Assembly (NCBI GenBank): GCA_004144345.1
Contig: SEEL01000009.1
Coordinates: 44,023 to 108,022, forward strand
DNA: 64,000 nucleotides
Source of the DNA: Hyphomicrobiales bacterium
GTDB lineage: Bacteria > Pseudomonadota > Alphaproteobacteria > Rhizobiales > Devosiaceae
Reading direction: 5' to 3'
Shown: one piece after another, positions 51,079 to 59,863 of the stretch
Numbering within the stretch: position 1 is the stretch's first letter
Layout of the letters: each line of letters opens with the position of its first letter
Notes under the pieces: generated by a model
What the model was told of the DNA's origin: nothing
The model's input: only the letters and a program-made list of their open reading frames with translations
Databases searched by the model: none
Translations under genes and position numbers: made by a program

Positions 51079-53592
51079 ATGGCCATCGACACCGGCGCGG
51101 GCGAGCGCAAGACCAACGTCTTCATTTCCTACTCGCGCCGCGACGCCGAAGCCGCCGACCGGCTGCATGAAGCGCTCACCGCCCAGGGGCTCAACCCCTA
51201 TCTCGACAAGCACGACATCGCCGCCGGCGAGGACTGGAAGGCGCGTCTCGGCGGGCTAATCGAGTCCGCCGACACGATGGTGTTCCTGATCAGCCCGGAT
51301 TCGATCGCCTCGTCGGTGTGCGACTGGGAGGTCAACCACGCCGAGCTCAAGGGCAAGCGCATCCTGCCGGTGGTGATCCGCGAGCCGGGCGAGGGCGTGC
51401 CGGAGCGGCTGCAGCGCCTCAACTACGTCTTCATGCGCAATCCGGACGAGGAAACGGGCGCGCTGCCCCGCCTCGCCGATGCGCTTGCCGTCGATATCGC
51501 CTGGATCCGCAATCACACGCGCTATGGCGACGATGCCGGCGAATGGGAGACGGCGGGCAGGCCCTCGCGCCTGTTGCTGCGCGGCGCCTCGATCGGCGAA
51601 GCGGAACGCTGGCGCGACAGCCGGCCGCCGACCGCGCCGCAGCTCACCGAGACGCAATCGGCCTATATCGCCGCCAGCCGCCGCGGCGCCACCAACCGGG
51701 CCCGCGGCTGGACCGCCGGCAGCATTGTAGTGGCGCTCATTGCCATCGGCCTCAGCGTCTATGCCTTCATCCAGCAGCAGGCGGCCGAGGCGAGCCGCAT
51801 CGTCGCCGAAGCCAGCCAGCAACGGGCCGAGGAGAGTCAGGCCGCGGCCGAGGCCAGCGAGCAGCGGGCCGTCACCGTCCTCGCCACTTCCGACCTTCGC
51901 CAAGGCACCGACCTCAGCGGCGATGCCGAAACCGCTGCCGACGGCATGGCCTACCTCGCCCGCGCCGCCGAAGCCGGCGATGACAGGGCGCAGACGCGGC
52001 TCTGGACCATGCTGCAGCAGCGCAGCTTCTGGCTCCCCGCCGCCACCGCGTCCGCCGTCGAACCAGCCGAACCGCCGCCTGCCGTGCCGCAGGACATTCT
52101 CGACCGCTTCGCGCAGGTCGATGTGAATGGCGAGCTGCAGACGCCGCAGAACATTGCCATCAGCGGTGACGGCCGGCGCGTCTTCACCGCCGTGGGCGAC
52201 GTTCCCAACCAGATCACGCCCATGGTCAAGGTGTGGAACGCCGACGGCACGCCGGTCACCGATTGGTGGGAGCCGCCCTATAGCGGCGATTTCTACCTCT
52301 ATCGCATCAGCGGCACCTTCAATCATGACGGCCGTTATCTGGCGGTCGAGCTCGAAGGCTGGCGCGAGACCTCGACGCTCGTCGCCTATGACCTCGAGAC
52401 CATGGCGCAGCTCGAAACCGACATCACCGCCTCGGGCCTGTTGCCGCAGACGCAGTCGATCGGCTTCAATTCCGTGCGCTTCGTCGAACGTCCCGCCACG
52501 TCAGACCGCGAGGCCGAGACCTATCTCGTCACCGCCGCCGCCAAGGGCGATGCCGTGGTCTATGCGCTGTTCGGCACCCGCCTGGAGGAAGTAGCGCGCA
52601 ACCGCCACCGCGCTGCCGTGCGCGTGGCCGACATCGACCCTGACGATCAATGGCTGATGAGCGCCGGCTGGGACCGCAGCGTCTCGATCTCAACGCTCCA
52701 CACCTTCAACGCCATCGGCAATCTCGTTTTCGCCGACAGCGTCCCCACGGCGCTTCGCCGCAGCGGCCCGGCCGGCCTGATGGTGCAGGGCGAAACTGGC
52801 GGCTGGGCGAGCTACAATCTCAAGGCGCCGGTCAAGCGCAAGCCGATGCCGGTCGCGCCGCTCGATACCGAGGGCGGGCGGCAGGAAGCGTGCCTGCGCA
52901 TCACCGACCCCTATGGTGAGGGCCAGACCCGCTTCGAGCATCCCTCGGGCCTCCTCCTCACCGCCGAGCCCAACCGGCAGGTGGGCGCCGCCCGCGCCGG
53001 CGAACCCGCGAAACTCTCGCCGGCCTTCACCGCCGACCTCTATGTCGTCTGCGCCAGCGACGATGGAAGCCTCGTCACCGTCACCACGGCCGATTTCCGC
53101 ACCGAGATCTGGACCGCCGATTTCTCGGCTCGCCTCGGCCCCGCCATCAATGAGCGGGCCTATTTCGGCGACGGCTCCACGCCCGAGAAAACCGACTGGG
53201 CCGCGATTTCGCCCGACGGCAAGCGGGTGATGATCCGCTCCTCGTTCTGGAATCCGCCCAATCTCGAACTGTTCTGGATCAGCCTGTGGGATATCGAGAC
53301 CGGCCTGCCGCTGATGGACCGGACCGCCTTTGCCGATGACGGGCTGACCGATGGCGTCGTCCGCTCGGCCCGGTTCGCGGGCGATGGCCACCTCACCTTC
53401 ATCGGCGACACGGCGCTGACGCCCGCCACGCTCGAGCTGACCACGCCCGCCGTACTGCCCGCCGCCCTCCCCGATTATGCCGAGGCCATCGCCGGCCAGA
53501 GCATCAATGCCCAGGGTCTTGCCGAGCTCGTTCCCAACCGCGCCGGGGCGCTGGAAGCGGGCAACAGGCTGCTGGAATCGCTCGCCGAGTAG
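51079..53592 (+). CDS. TIR domain protein with membrane helix and C-terminal propeller-like region
   Basis: An 837-residue protein. TIR domain: residues 10-140 (NVFISYSRRDAEAADRLHEAL; candidate catalytic Glu84 in SSVCDWEVNHAEL). Linker with the QxxYIAASRR motif (192-201) seen in TIR/STAND-WD40 proteins. Membrane helix 213-231 with positive charges before it, then a coiled coil 232-265 (QQQAAEASRIVAEASQQRAE). Residues 340-837 are repeated beta segments with WD40-like units (DDQWLMSAGWDRSVSI). By charge the TIR end faces the cytosol and the propeller the periplasm. An NAD+-cleaving effector with a sensor is inferred. It starts 147 bases from the ECF sigma gene, in the opposite direction; ATG 51079 has GGGGGA. 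Confidence 0.8.
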   Translation: MAIDTGAGERKTNVFISYSRRDAEAADRLHEALTAQGLNPYLDKHDIAAGEDWKARLGGLIESADTMVFLISPDSIASSVCDWEVNHAELKGKRILPVVIREPGEGVPERLQRLNYVFMRNPDEETGALPRLADALAVDIAWIRNHTRYGDDAGEWETAGRPSRLLLRGASIGEAERWRDSRPPTAPQLTETQSAYIAASRRGATNRARGWTAGSIVVALIAIGLSVYAFIQQQAAEASRIVAEASQQRAEESQAAAEASEQRAVTVLATSDLRQGTDLSGDAETAADGMAYLARAAEAGDDRAQTRLWTMLQQRSFWLPAATASAVEPAEPPPAVPQDILDRFAQVDVNGELQTPQNIAISGDGRRVFTAVGDVPNQITPMVKVWNADGTPVTDWWEPPYSGDFYLYRISGTFNHDGRYLAVELEGWRETSTLVAYDLETMAQLETDITASGLLPQTQSIGFNSVRFVERPATSDREAETYLVTAAAKGDAVVYALFGTRLEEVARNRHRAAVRVADIDPDDQWLMSAGWDRSVSISTLHTFNAIGNLVFADSVPTALRRSGPAGLMVQGETGGWASYNLKAPVKRKPMPVAPLDTEGGRQEACLRITDPYGEGQTRFEHPSGLLLTAEPNRQVGAARAGEPAKLSPAFTADLYVVCASDDGSLVTVTTADFRTEIWTADFSARLGPAINERAYFGDGSTPEKTDWAAISPDGKRVMIRSSFWNPPNLELFWISLWDIETGLPLMDRTAFADDGLTDGVVRSARFAGDGHLTFIGDTALTPATLELTTPAVLPAALPDYAEAIAGQSINAQGLAELVPNRAGALEAGNRLLESLAE

Positions 53593-53671
53593 GAACTTGT
53601 AAGGCTTGGCGGGAGTTCGGAACGCAAAACCGCTTTTCCCCTCCGCCAATTGCTTTATACGGTTCGCCGAA

Positions 53672-54580
53672 ATGAGCACGAGCCGCCACATGCCCGATAT
53701 CGAATCGTTTTCCCGCGATGCCGCCGTCCTGTCGCAGGCTCTGCCCTATATGCAGCGCTACGAGGGCAAGACCGTCGTCGTGAAATACGGCGGCCACGCC
53801 ATGGGCGACGCCGCCCTCGGCCGCAATTTCGCGCGCGACATCGCGCTCCTCAAGCAATCGCGGGTCAACCCGATCGTCGTCCATGGCGGCGGGCCGCAGA
53901 TTGCCTCGATGCTCAAGAACCTCGGCATCGAATCCAAATTCGAAGGCGGCCTCCGCGTCACCGACGCCCGTACCATGGAAGTGGTCGAGATGGTGCTCGC
54001 CGGCTCGATCAACAAGGAAATCGTCGCCCTCATCAACGCCGAAGGCGAATGGGCGATTGGCCTGTGCGGTAAGGACGGCAACATGGTCTTCGCCCGCAAG
54101 GCGAACAAGACCTGGAAGGATCCCGGCAGCAATATCGAGCGCGTGCTTGATCTGGGCTTTGTCGGCGAGCCGGTCGAAGTCGACCGCACCCTGCTCGACA
54201 CCCTGGCGCGTTCCGAGATGATCCCGGTCATTGCCCCCGTGGCCCCGGGCCGCGACGGCAATACCTACAACATCAATGCCGACACGTTCGCCGGCGCCAT
54301 CGCCGGCTCGCTGGGCGCCAAGCGCCTGCTGTTCCTGACCGATGTCGACGGCGTGCTCGATGCCAACAAGAAGCTCATTCCAGAGCTCACCATGCGCGAT
54401 GCCAAGGCCCTCATTGCCGATGGCACCATTTCGGGCGGCATGATCCCCAAGGTCGAGACCTGCCTCGAGGCGCTGGACAATGGCGTCGAGGGTGTCGTCA
54501 TCCTCAACGGCAAGACCCCGCACGTGGTGCTGGTCGAGCTCTTCACCGAACACGGCGCCGGCACGCTGATCGTCAGGTAA
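53672..54580 (+). CDS. argB: Acetylglutamate kinase
   Basis: A 302-residue enzyme of arginine synthesis (N-acetylglutamate to its 5-phosphate). [11 protein letters not shown] (phosphate lysine) and VVHGGGPQI near residue 70 are the nucleotide and substrate loops; [12 protein letters not shown] and [12 protein letters not shown] are the ATP-site segments. Upstream codons in frame up to 53606 lack a ribosome site, and the normal N-terminus is that at 53672. A decayed copy of its 3' third is found at 56481-56691. Confidence 0.95.
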   Translation: MSTSRHMPDIESFSRDAAVLSQALPYMQRYEGKTVVVKYGGHAMGDAALGRNFARDIALLKQSRVNPIVVHGGGPQIASMLKNLGIESKFEGGLRVTDARTMEVVEMVLAGSINKEIVALINAEGEWAIGLCGKDGNMVFARKANKTWKDPGSNIERVLDLGFVGEPVEVDRTLLDTLARSEMIPVIAPVAPGRDGNTYNINADTFAGAIAGSLGAKRLLFLTDVDGVLDANKKLIPELTMRDAKALIADGTISGGMIPKVETCLEALDNGVEGVVILNGKTPHVVLVELFTEHGAGTLIVR

Positions 54581-54595
54581 GCGGCCGGGCGGCGC

Positions 54596-55780
54596 TCATC
54601 GCCTCGATGGGCGCAGCAGCTGCACCGCGCAGAACAGATAGGCGCAGAACAGCGCCAGCCCGCAGCCGAGCTGGTGGTCGGTGAACATCCCCGCAACGAA
54701 GCTGCAGACGACGCCGCTCAGCATCTGGAAGCAGCCGTAAAGGCCCGATGCCGACGCGGCCTGCGGACCGGCGAGCCGCAGCGACATGCCGATGGTGATC
54801 GGCCCCAGCCCGCCCGCGCTGAACAGGATCAGCATGCTCAGCGCGACGACGCTTACGGGCGTCAGCAGATGCGCCAGGGCGCCGATGAGGAACAGCAGGC
54901 CGGTGAGAAGGCCGAGCAGGGCAAAGACGCGCTGGATGATCTTCTCGTCGATCCTGCCGACCAGCGAGCGGGTGATGAGCGTTCCCGCCGCCGCCGCCGC
55001 CAGCGTAGCGGCAATGCAGTAGCCCACGGCCTGGATGCTCAGCCCCATGTCGGCCGACATAATGAAGGGCGCGGACACGAAATAGGCGTAGCAGGCGGTC
55101 GAGCCGAACGCGCCGCCCGTGACGACGCGCATATACGGCCCATTGGCGAGGAGGGCGCGGAACCCACCGAGAGCCTTGGACGCGTCGAAGCGGCGCGTCG
55201 GCTGGCCGGTCTCAGGCAGTGTCAGCAGCGATGCAATGAACGTCCCCAGCGCCATCAGCGTCAGCGCGACGAAAATACCGCGCCAGCCGACCAGCTCGGA
55301 AATGTTGGCGCCGAGCACCGGCGCGAGTCCCGGCCCGAGCAGCAGGATCATGTTGAGCACGGCGATCCCCCTGGTCGCCCCCGCCCCCTTGCTGGTGTCG
55401 GCCACCACCACGCGCGTCAGCGCCAGGCCGCCCGCGCCGCCCAGCGCCTGGAGGAAGCGTGCGGCGATAAGGAACTCGGGCGATGTGGCAACGCCACTGG
55501 CCACCGAGCCGATGATGTACACCACGATCCCGCCCAGGATCGCCTTGCGCCGTCCGATCACGTCCGACAGCGGGCCGTAGAAGAGCTGCCCCAGGGCGAG
55601 GCCCAGCGTGTAGATGGTGATGGCCAGCTGGATCGTCTGGGAGTCCGTGCGCAGGTCCCGCGCGGCGGCCGGCATGACCGGCACGAAGATATGCATCGCC
55701 AAGGTGCCGGTGAAAGCGATGAAGACGAGCAGCATCAGGGAGACCCGCTGGGGCGCTTGCTCGGGTGTAGTCGTAGACAT
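54596..55780 (-). CDS. Bcr/CflA-family MFS drug efflux transporter
   Basis: A 394-residue transporter with 12 helices. Motif A is in LFYGPLSDVIGRRKAILG (after helix two) and RVVVADTSKGAGATRG is the mid-protein cytosolic segment. It exports drugs by proton antiport. The MarR gene lies 67 bases upstream on the same strand, so the two form an operon. ATG 55780 is preferred; a GTG at 55789 is in frame. Confidence 0.86.
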   Translation of the reverse strand: MSTTTPEQAPQRVSLMLLVFIAFTGTLAMHIFVPVMPAAARDLRTDSQTIQLAITIYTLGLALGQLFYGPLSDVIGRRKAILGGIVVYIIGSVASGVATSPEFLIAARFLQALGGAGGLALTRVVVADTSKGAGATRGIAVLNMILLLGPGLAPVLGANISELVGWRGIFVALTLMALGTFIASLLTLPETGQPTRRFDASKALGGFRALLANGPYMRVVTGGAFGSTACYAYFVSAPFIMSADMGLSIQAVGYCIAATLAAAAAGTLITRSLVGRIDEKIIQRVFALLGLLTGLLFLIGALAHLLTPVSVVALSMLILFSAGGLGPITIGMSLRLAGPQAASASGLYGCFQMLSGVVCSFVAGMFTDHQLGCGLALFCAYLFCAVQLLRPSRR

Positions 55781-55847
55781 GAAAGACACGGAGAAGAGGG
55801 AAAGAACGTCCGCCCGGATGGCGGCCTGCGCGGGCGATCGCGATCGC

Positions 55848-56324
55848 TCAGCCGTCGGGAATGCTGGCGGCGATGCGGGTCAGCACCCGCCGCGTCACGG
55901 CGAGGTCCTGCTTGCTGATCGTTTTGACAAAGCTCAGCTCAAGCTCGTAGCTCTTGGCGATGATCCGCCGCGCCCATTGCCGGCCGAGCGGCGTGAGCGA
56001 CAGCAGTTTCGATCGCTTGTCGCGCGGATCGGGCACATTGGAGACAAGCGCCCGCTCTTCGAGCAGACCGATCACCCGCACCAGCGCCGACGCCTCAAGC
56101 CCGAGATAGTCGGCGAGATCGCGCTGGCGCATCGCCTCCCCCGCATGATCGTGCAGCGCGATGAGCGGGCCGCGCGTCGCATCGGTGAAGCCCAGATCGC
56201 GGAACTCGTCATCGACATAGCGCCGCCATTTCCTGAACACGCTGCCGAGCAGGCGTCCGAAGCGTTCGGACCGCTCCGGCAGCACAACCTTCGAAGAAAC
56301 GTCGGACGCGGCATCAGATGACAT
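55848..56324 (-). CDS. MarR-family repressor of the efflux pump
   Basis: A 158-residue winged-helix regulator (RQRDLADYLGLEASALVRVI at about residues 67-86 is the recognition region, followed by the wing VPDPRDKRSKLLSLT). Its start lies within a 16-bp perfect palindrome, and a promoter directly before it suggests a transcript without a leader. It most likely represses itself and the Bcr/CflA pump. Confidence 0.9.
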   Translation of the reverse strand: MSSDAASDVSSKVVLPERSERFGRLLGSVFRKWRRYVDDEFRDLGFTDATRGPLIALHDHAGEAMRQRDLADYLGLEASALVRVIGLLEERALVSNVPDPRDKRSKLLSLTPLGRQWARRIIAKSYELELSFVKTISKQDLAVTRRVLTRIAASIPDG

Positions 56325-56359
56325 GTCATCTACTTAGTCTGTCCTGGGCGTCCTGGCAA
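56316..56359 (-). promoter_or_regulatory. MarR promoter and palindromic operator overlapping the start codon
   Basis: AGATGACATGTCATCT (56316-56331) is a perfect 16-bp palindrome covering the ATG. On the minus strand TTGCCA (56359-56354) and TAAGTA (56336-56331) are 17 bases apart; transcription would begin at or within about two bases of the ATG, giving a leaderless mRNA. Binding of the repressor would block both polymerase and start. Confidence 0.6.
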
Positions 56360-56480
56360 CAGCCGTCGTTACGCAAGGGACGCCGGTGCTGAAGATGGTG
56401 CCGGGCGCATCGGCACACATCAGATCCCGCCATCCGAAGGCGCCCGTGTCGACGCGTGTGACTCGAGCAACTTCCCTCGG
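56332..56480. other. Spacer between marR promoter and argB remnant
   Basis: Apart from the marR promoter (to 56359) no gene or repeat is seen. The bases before the argB-like segment do not align well with argB, so the homology has a sharp left edge near 56481. Confidence 0.4.
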
Positions 56481-56691
56481 CGCCTGCTGTCCCTGACCGA
56501 CGTCTACGGGGCGCTCGACGCCAACAAGAAGCTCATTCCAGAGATCAACATGCGCGACGCCAAGGCCCTCATGGCTGGCACCATCTCGCGTGGCATGACT
56601 CAAAAGTCGAAACCTGCCGAAGCGATGGCCAGTGACTTAGAGAGTATCGTCGTCCTCAAGGGCAGACCCTGCATGTGGCACTGATAGATTT
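56481..56691 (+). pseudogene. argB: Decayed copy of the argB 3' region
   Basis: This segment aligns base by base with argB codons 222-293: the translation [20 protein letters not shown] resembles [20 protein letters not shown] of argB, and DAKAL and GTIS continue the match. A 24-base run (56520-56543) is identical to 54362-54385. One codon is deleted and one later base is missing, which brings in a TGA. No start and no N-terminal kinase part exist, so it is non-functional. It points the same way as argB, 2.1 kb downstream. Confidence 0.85.
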
Positions 56692-56880
56692 GAGGCCACA
56701 ACATAAGTATAAAAAGTTCATGCCGACCAAAGAATCGGATAAGTAGTCAGTTATTACTCCTCTCATTTCCCGTGTGTAGTGGACGGCAAACTGGAGGAAC
56801 TATTCGTTGTCGATGACCCGCAACAACTACAGGTCGTCCTAAATCGCAAGCTTGCGGGATAGCTAAGGAGACGGAGAGGC
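56692..56880. other. AT-richer spacer before the second TIR gene
   Basis: A clearly lower-G+C stretch than its surroundings. From GTG 56779 a frame of 27 residues (VDGKLEELFVVDDPQQLQVV, then LNRKLAG) runs to a TAG at 56860-56862 and looks like the tail of a lost protein. GGAGACGGAGAGG next to 56880 is the ribosome site of the TIR gene. Nothing else is recognisable. Confidence 0.4.
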
Positions 56881-57600
56881 ATGTCTAGATGCACTGCACC
56901 AGTGAGGGGGCATCGCTCATCGGCCGCCGCAGCGGCTTGTCCTGCATGCGGAGGTCGCTATGGCCGCAGTTATGGAGGGTATGGCAGCGACTACAGCAGC
57001 CGCGCATCATACTACTCCCCCTCACACTCCTCCTCCGGGAGCAGCAGCGGTCGGAGCAGCGGCGGATCGGGACGGCGCACTTCAAAGCCGCGCTGGTCCG
57101 GAGCGGGCTCGGCAGCATGGTACACGCCCGAGCAGGTACAGGCGCTCACACCGGTTCGAGAAAACGTGGAGAGCCTAGCGGCTTCGCAGCCTGATCTTCG
57201 AGACGTGTTTCTGTGTCACGCTTGGGACGACAGGCAAGGCTCTGCTAAAGAATTGCATGACCTGCTCGAAGCTCGCGGTGTCCGTGTTTGGTTTAGCGAG
57301 AAGGACCTTGGTCTTGGGGTGCCCATGATGCGGGCGATAGACAAGGGTTTGGTAAACTCACGCGTCGGTATAGTTCTCGTGACCCCGGCTATGTTGCGAC
57401 GCCTTCCGGCGGAAGGGATCGCAGACAAAGAGCTTTCGGCACTTCTTCGGCGTGAGCGGCTTGTCCCGGTTGTTCACGGAACGACGTATGAAGAACTTGA
57501 GCAGGTTAGCCTCCTACTGGCCTCTCGCGCCGGGCTGAGCACCGCCGAAGAGTCCATGGCCGAAGTCGCTGCCAAAATCGCCGAACTGGTCGCTATTTAG
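56881..57600 (+). CDS. Zinc-knuckle / TIR domain protein
   Basis: A 239-residue protein in three parts. Residues 1-25 carry C4, H11, C20 and C23 (CxAPVxGH...CPAC), a zinc-ribbon-like motif. Residues 26-80 are a low-complexity linker rich in Gly, Ser and Tyr. Residues 100-239 are a TIR domain: VFLCHAWDDRQGSAKELHDL, then GVRVWFSEKDLGLG, then VNSRVGIVLVTPAML, and a candidate catalytic Glu184 in ADKELSALL. The likely activity is NAD+ cleavage after activation. Codon use and base content differ from the neighbours and it sits beside an argB remnant, which suggests transfer. No partner gene is adjacent. ATG follows GGAGACGGAGAGGC. Confidence 0.82.
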   Translation: MSRCTAPVRGHRSSAAAAACPACGGRYGRSYGGYGSDYSSRASYYSPSHSSSGSSSGRSSGGSGRRTSKPRWSGAGSAAWYTPEQVQALTPVRENVESLAASQPDLRDVFLCHAWDDRQGSAKELHDLLEARGVRVWFSEKDLGLGVPMMRAIDKGLVNSRVGIVLVTPAMLRRLPAEGIADKELSALLRRERLVPVVHGTTYEELEQVSLLLASRAGLSTAEESMAEVAAKIAELVAI

Positions 57601-57621
57601 TCCGGGCCTGCGCAGAAACAA

Positions 57622-57643
57622 AAGGGGCGCCGGCGCGCCCCTT
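57622..57643. terminator. Bidirectional terminator between TIR and DHA2 efflux genes
   Basis: AAGGGGCGC (57622-57630) and GCGCCCCTT (57635-57643) make a perfect 9-bp stem with a CGGC loop. It is 22 bases after the TIR stop and 8 bases before the efflux gene stop on the other strand, so it can end both transcripts. Confidence 0.75.
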
Positions 57644-57650
57644 CATAATC

Positions 57651-59150
57651 TCATGCTTCCGCCATCACCGGCGGCCCGGCCTGTGCCGTGCCCTGCCCGG
57701 CGTTTGGCCGCCCCTTGAGGAACAGCACCAGCACGAACACCAACGAGAAGCTTCCGACGAGGTACCAGATGGCGGTCGACGCCGAGACGGTGAAGGCCTG
57801 GTGCATGGAGGTCGCGCCCCATTCCCGCGCCCCTTCGAGGCTCGAGAAGAAGATCTGGCCGATCAGCGCCACGCCGACCGCGCCGCCCACCTGCTGGAAC
57901 GCCTGCAGGGCTCCGGCGCCCGAGCCGGCGTCGCGCGGCGGCACCGTCGACAGCACGGCCTGGAACAGGGCCGAGAAGCCGAGGCCGAGGCCGATGCCGG
58001 CGATCAGCAGCGGCGGCAGGAACCACCAATGGTCGATTTCGTCGACAATGCCCGCCACGATGAAATGCATCCACAGCATGCCGCCGGCGAGCAGCAGCGC
58101 GCTCACTGCTGCACGGGTGCGCAGGTAACGCGAACCGAACCGGCCGGCCACCAGCGACACCAGCAGCACGCCCACCGAGAAGGGCAGATTGGTGAGGCCC
58201 GACATCAGCGGGGTGAAGCCGAAGCCACCCTGCAGGAGGATCGAGATCACCATGAAGAAGCCGGGAATGCCCGACGCGAACACGGTGACAATCGCCATGC
58301 CGAGCAGATAGCCGGGATTGGTGAGGAGGCTGAAATTGAGCACTTGCGGCGCGTTGGTCTGCGCCTGCCGCCGCTCCCACAAAACGAACAGCGCGAGGCC
58401 GACGAAGGACGCCGCCATGAGGCCCCAGCTCCAGGCCGGCCAGCCATAGGTGCGGCCTTCAACCAGCGGATAGACCAGCGCGACGATCGAGGCGCCGAAC
58501 AGGGCGATGCCGACATAGTCGTTGCGCATTCCCGGATGGCCCGGCGGACGCGGGATGATGAACCAGCCCAGCACCACGGCGAGAATGCCGATCGGCACGT
58601 TGACGAGGAAGATCGGGCGCCAGTCGAGGCCGCCGAAATTGGCGCCGATCAACAGGCCACCGATGATCGGGCCGGCCACCGCCGCAAGGCCGGCGCTGAG
58701 GCCGAACAGCGAGAAGGACTGGCCGCGTTCCTCGGGCGGAAACGTCACGGTGGCGATGGCCAGCACCTGCGGCGTCATGATGGCGCCCGCCAGGCCCTGC
58801 AGGACGCGCGCGGCGATCAGCCATTCGATCGAGGGCGCGAGGCCGCAGGCCGCCGAGGCGATGGTGAAGGCGGTCACACCGATAAGGAACATCTGGGTGC
58901 GCCCGACAATATCGCCGAGCCGCCCGAACGGCAGCAGCCCCAGCGCGAAGGCCAGCACATAGGCGGCGATCACCCATTGGATATGGCTGGCGTCGGCGCC
59001 GAGGTTTTCCTGCATCGAGGGGATGGCGACATTGACGATCGTCACGTCCATCAGATTCATGAAATTGGCGATCAGCAGCACGGCCAGCGCCAGCCAGCGG
59101 CGTGGATCGGCTTCGGCCTTCGATTGGGGAACGTGAAATTGTGCATTCAT
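57651..59150 (-). CDS. DHA2-family MFS multidrug efflux transporter (EmrB/QacA type)
   Basis: A 499-residue proton-coupled exporter with 14 predicted helices. NLMDVTIVNVAIPSM in helix one (motif D1) and FGRLGDIVGR (motif A) are present, as is the motif C-like GPIIGGLLIGANFGG. It is encoded four bases after the tetR gene; no HlyD/EmrA-type partner is nearby. Confidence 0.9.
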   Translation of the reverse strand: MNAQFHVPQSKAEADPRRWLALAVLLIANFMNLMDVTIVNVAIPSMQENLGADASHIQWVIAAYVLAFALGLLPFGRLGDIVGRTQMFLIGVTAFTIASAACGLAPSIEWLIAARVLQGLAGAIMTPQVLAIATVTFPPEERGQSFSLFGLSAGLAAVAGPIIGGLLIGANFGGLDWRPIFLVNVPIGILAVVLGWFIIPRPPGHPGMRNDYVGIALFGASIVALVYPLVEGRTYGWPAWSWGLMAASFVGLALFVLWERRQAQTNAPQVLNFSLLTNPGYLLGMAIVTVFASGIPGFFMVISILLQGGFGFTPLMSGLTNLPFSVGVLLVSLVAGRFGSRYLRTRAAVSALLLAGGMLWMHFIVAGIVDEIDHWWFLPPLLIAGIGLGLGFSALFQAVLSTVPPRDAGSGAGALQAFQQVGGAVGVALIGQIFFSSLEGAREWGATSMHQAFTVSASTAIWYLVGSFSLVFVLVLFLKGRPNAGQGTAQAGPPVMAEA

Positions 59151-59153
59151 GTT

Positions 59154-59774
59154 CTAGTTTCCGTTCGGCTGGTTTGGCTTGCGAATGGCGCGCTGCAATT
59201 CCCCGACCAGGCGGTCGAACGCGTCGGAGTTCTTGTTCGGGTTGCGGCAGAAGCCGATCATCGACGACATGATGATCGTGGCGGCCGCTTCAGGGTCGAG
59301 ATCGGCACGATAGGCGCCCTCGCTGACACCTTCTGACAGCAGGTCGACCAGCATCTGCCGCCAGTACCGCTTCATCGGCAGGATGGCCGCCGCCATGCGC
59401 TCGTCGCGCCGCGCCCGCTCGATCAGTTCGGAGAACACCAGCATGACGCCCGGCTTTTCGAGTGCAAGCTCGCGGAAGTCGACGAATTCGAGGTCCATGC
59501 GTTGCGCCGCGGGCAGATGGGCGCGCGGCCGGTCGATATTCTGTTGCATGAACTCGCGGCGCAGCGACTCCGCCACCAGCTCGATCAGCGCTTCCTTGGT
59601 CGGCACATGATAATGCAACGTCGCGACGTTGATGCCGACGCGGTCGGCGATATCGCGGGTGCGTAGCCCCTCGACGCCTTTTTCGACGATGATCTCGCGC
59701 GCCGCCAGCGCAATGGCGGCGCGGCGGTCGTCGGAGGCGGCCCGCTTGGGCGAAAGGGGTGGCAGCTCGATCAT
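59154..59774 (-). CDS. TetR-family regulator of the DHA2 efflux operon
   Basis: A 206-residue regulator with helix-turn-helix AAREIIVEKGVEGLRTRDIA, then DRVGINVATLHYHVPTKEAL (about residues 20-60). The frame opens at a TTG (59807) inside the operator palindrome; ATG 59774 is more plausible. It is first in an operon with the efflux gene, so it most likely represses both. Confidence 0.9.
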   Translation of the reverse strand: MIELPPLSPKRAASDDRRAAIALAAREIIVEKGVEGLRTRDIADRVGINVATLHYHVPTKEALIELVAESLRREFMQQNIDRPRAHLPAAQRMDLEFVDFRELALEKPGVMLVFSELIERARRDERMAAAILPMKRYWRQMLVDLLSEGVSEGAYRADLDPEAAATIIMSSMIGFCRNPNKNSDAFDRLVGELQRAIRKPNQPNGN

Positions 59775-59800
59775 GGGCGGCGGGCTTATACCCGGCCGCT

Positions 59801-59826
59801 GTCTCAATCAATCATTTGATTGAGAC
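59801..59826. promoter_or_regulatory. TetR operator, perfect palindrome
   Basis: GTCTCAATCAA (59801-59811) and TTGATTGAGAC (59816-59826) form a perfect inverted repeat with 11-base arms and centre TCAT. It lies 27-52 bases upstream of the tetR ATG; a TATAAG between operator and ATG could be the -10. The site fits a TetR dimer or pair of dimers. Confidence 0.78.
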
Positions 59827-59863
59827 AATTCTGCAGAGCTGAACTGCACGGTGCGCAGGTGAA

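Noticed and set aside
56779..56862. 27-codon GTG frame before the second TIR gene
   Set aside because: Too short and without ribosome site; kept only as part of the spacer description.
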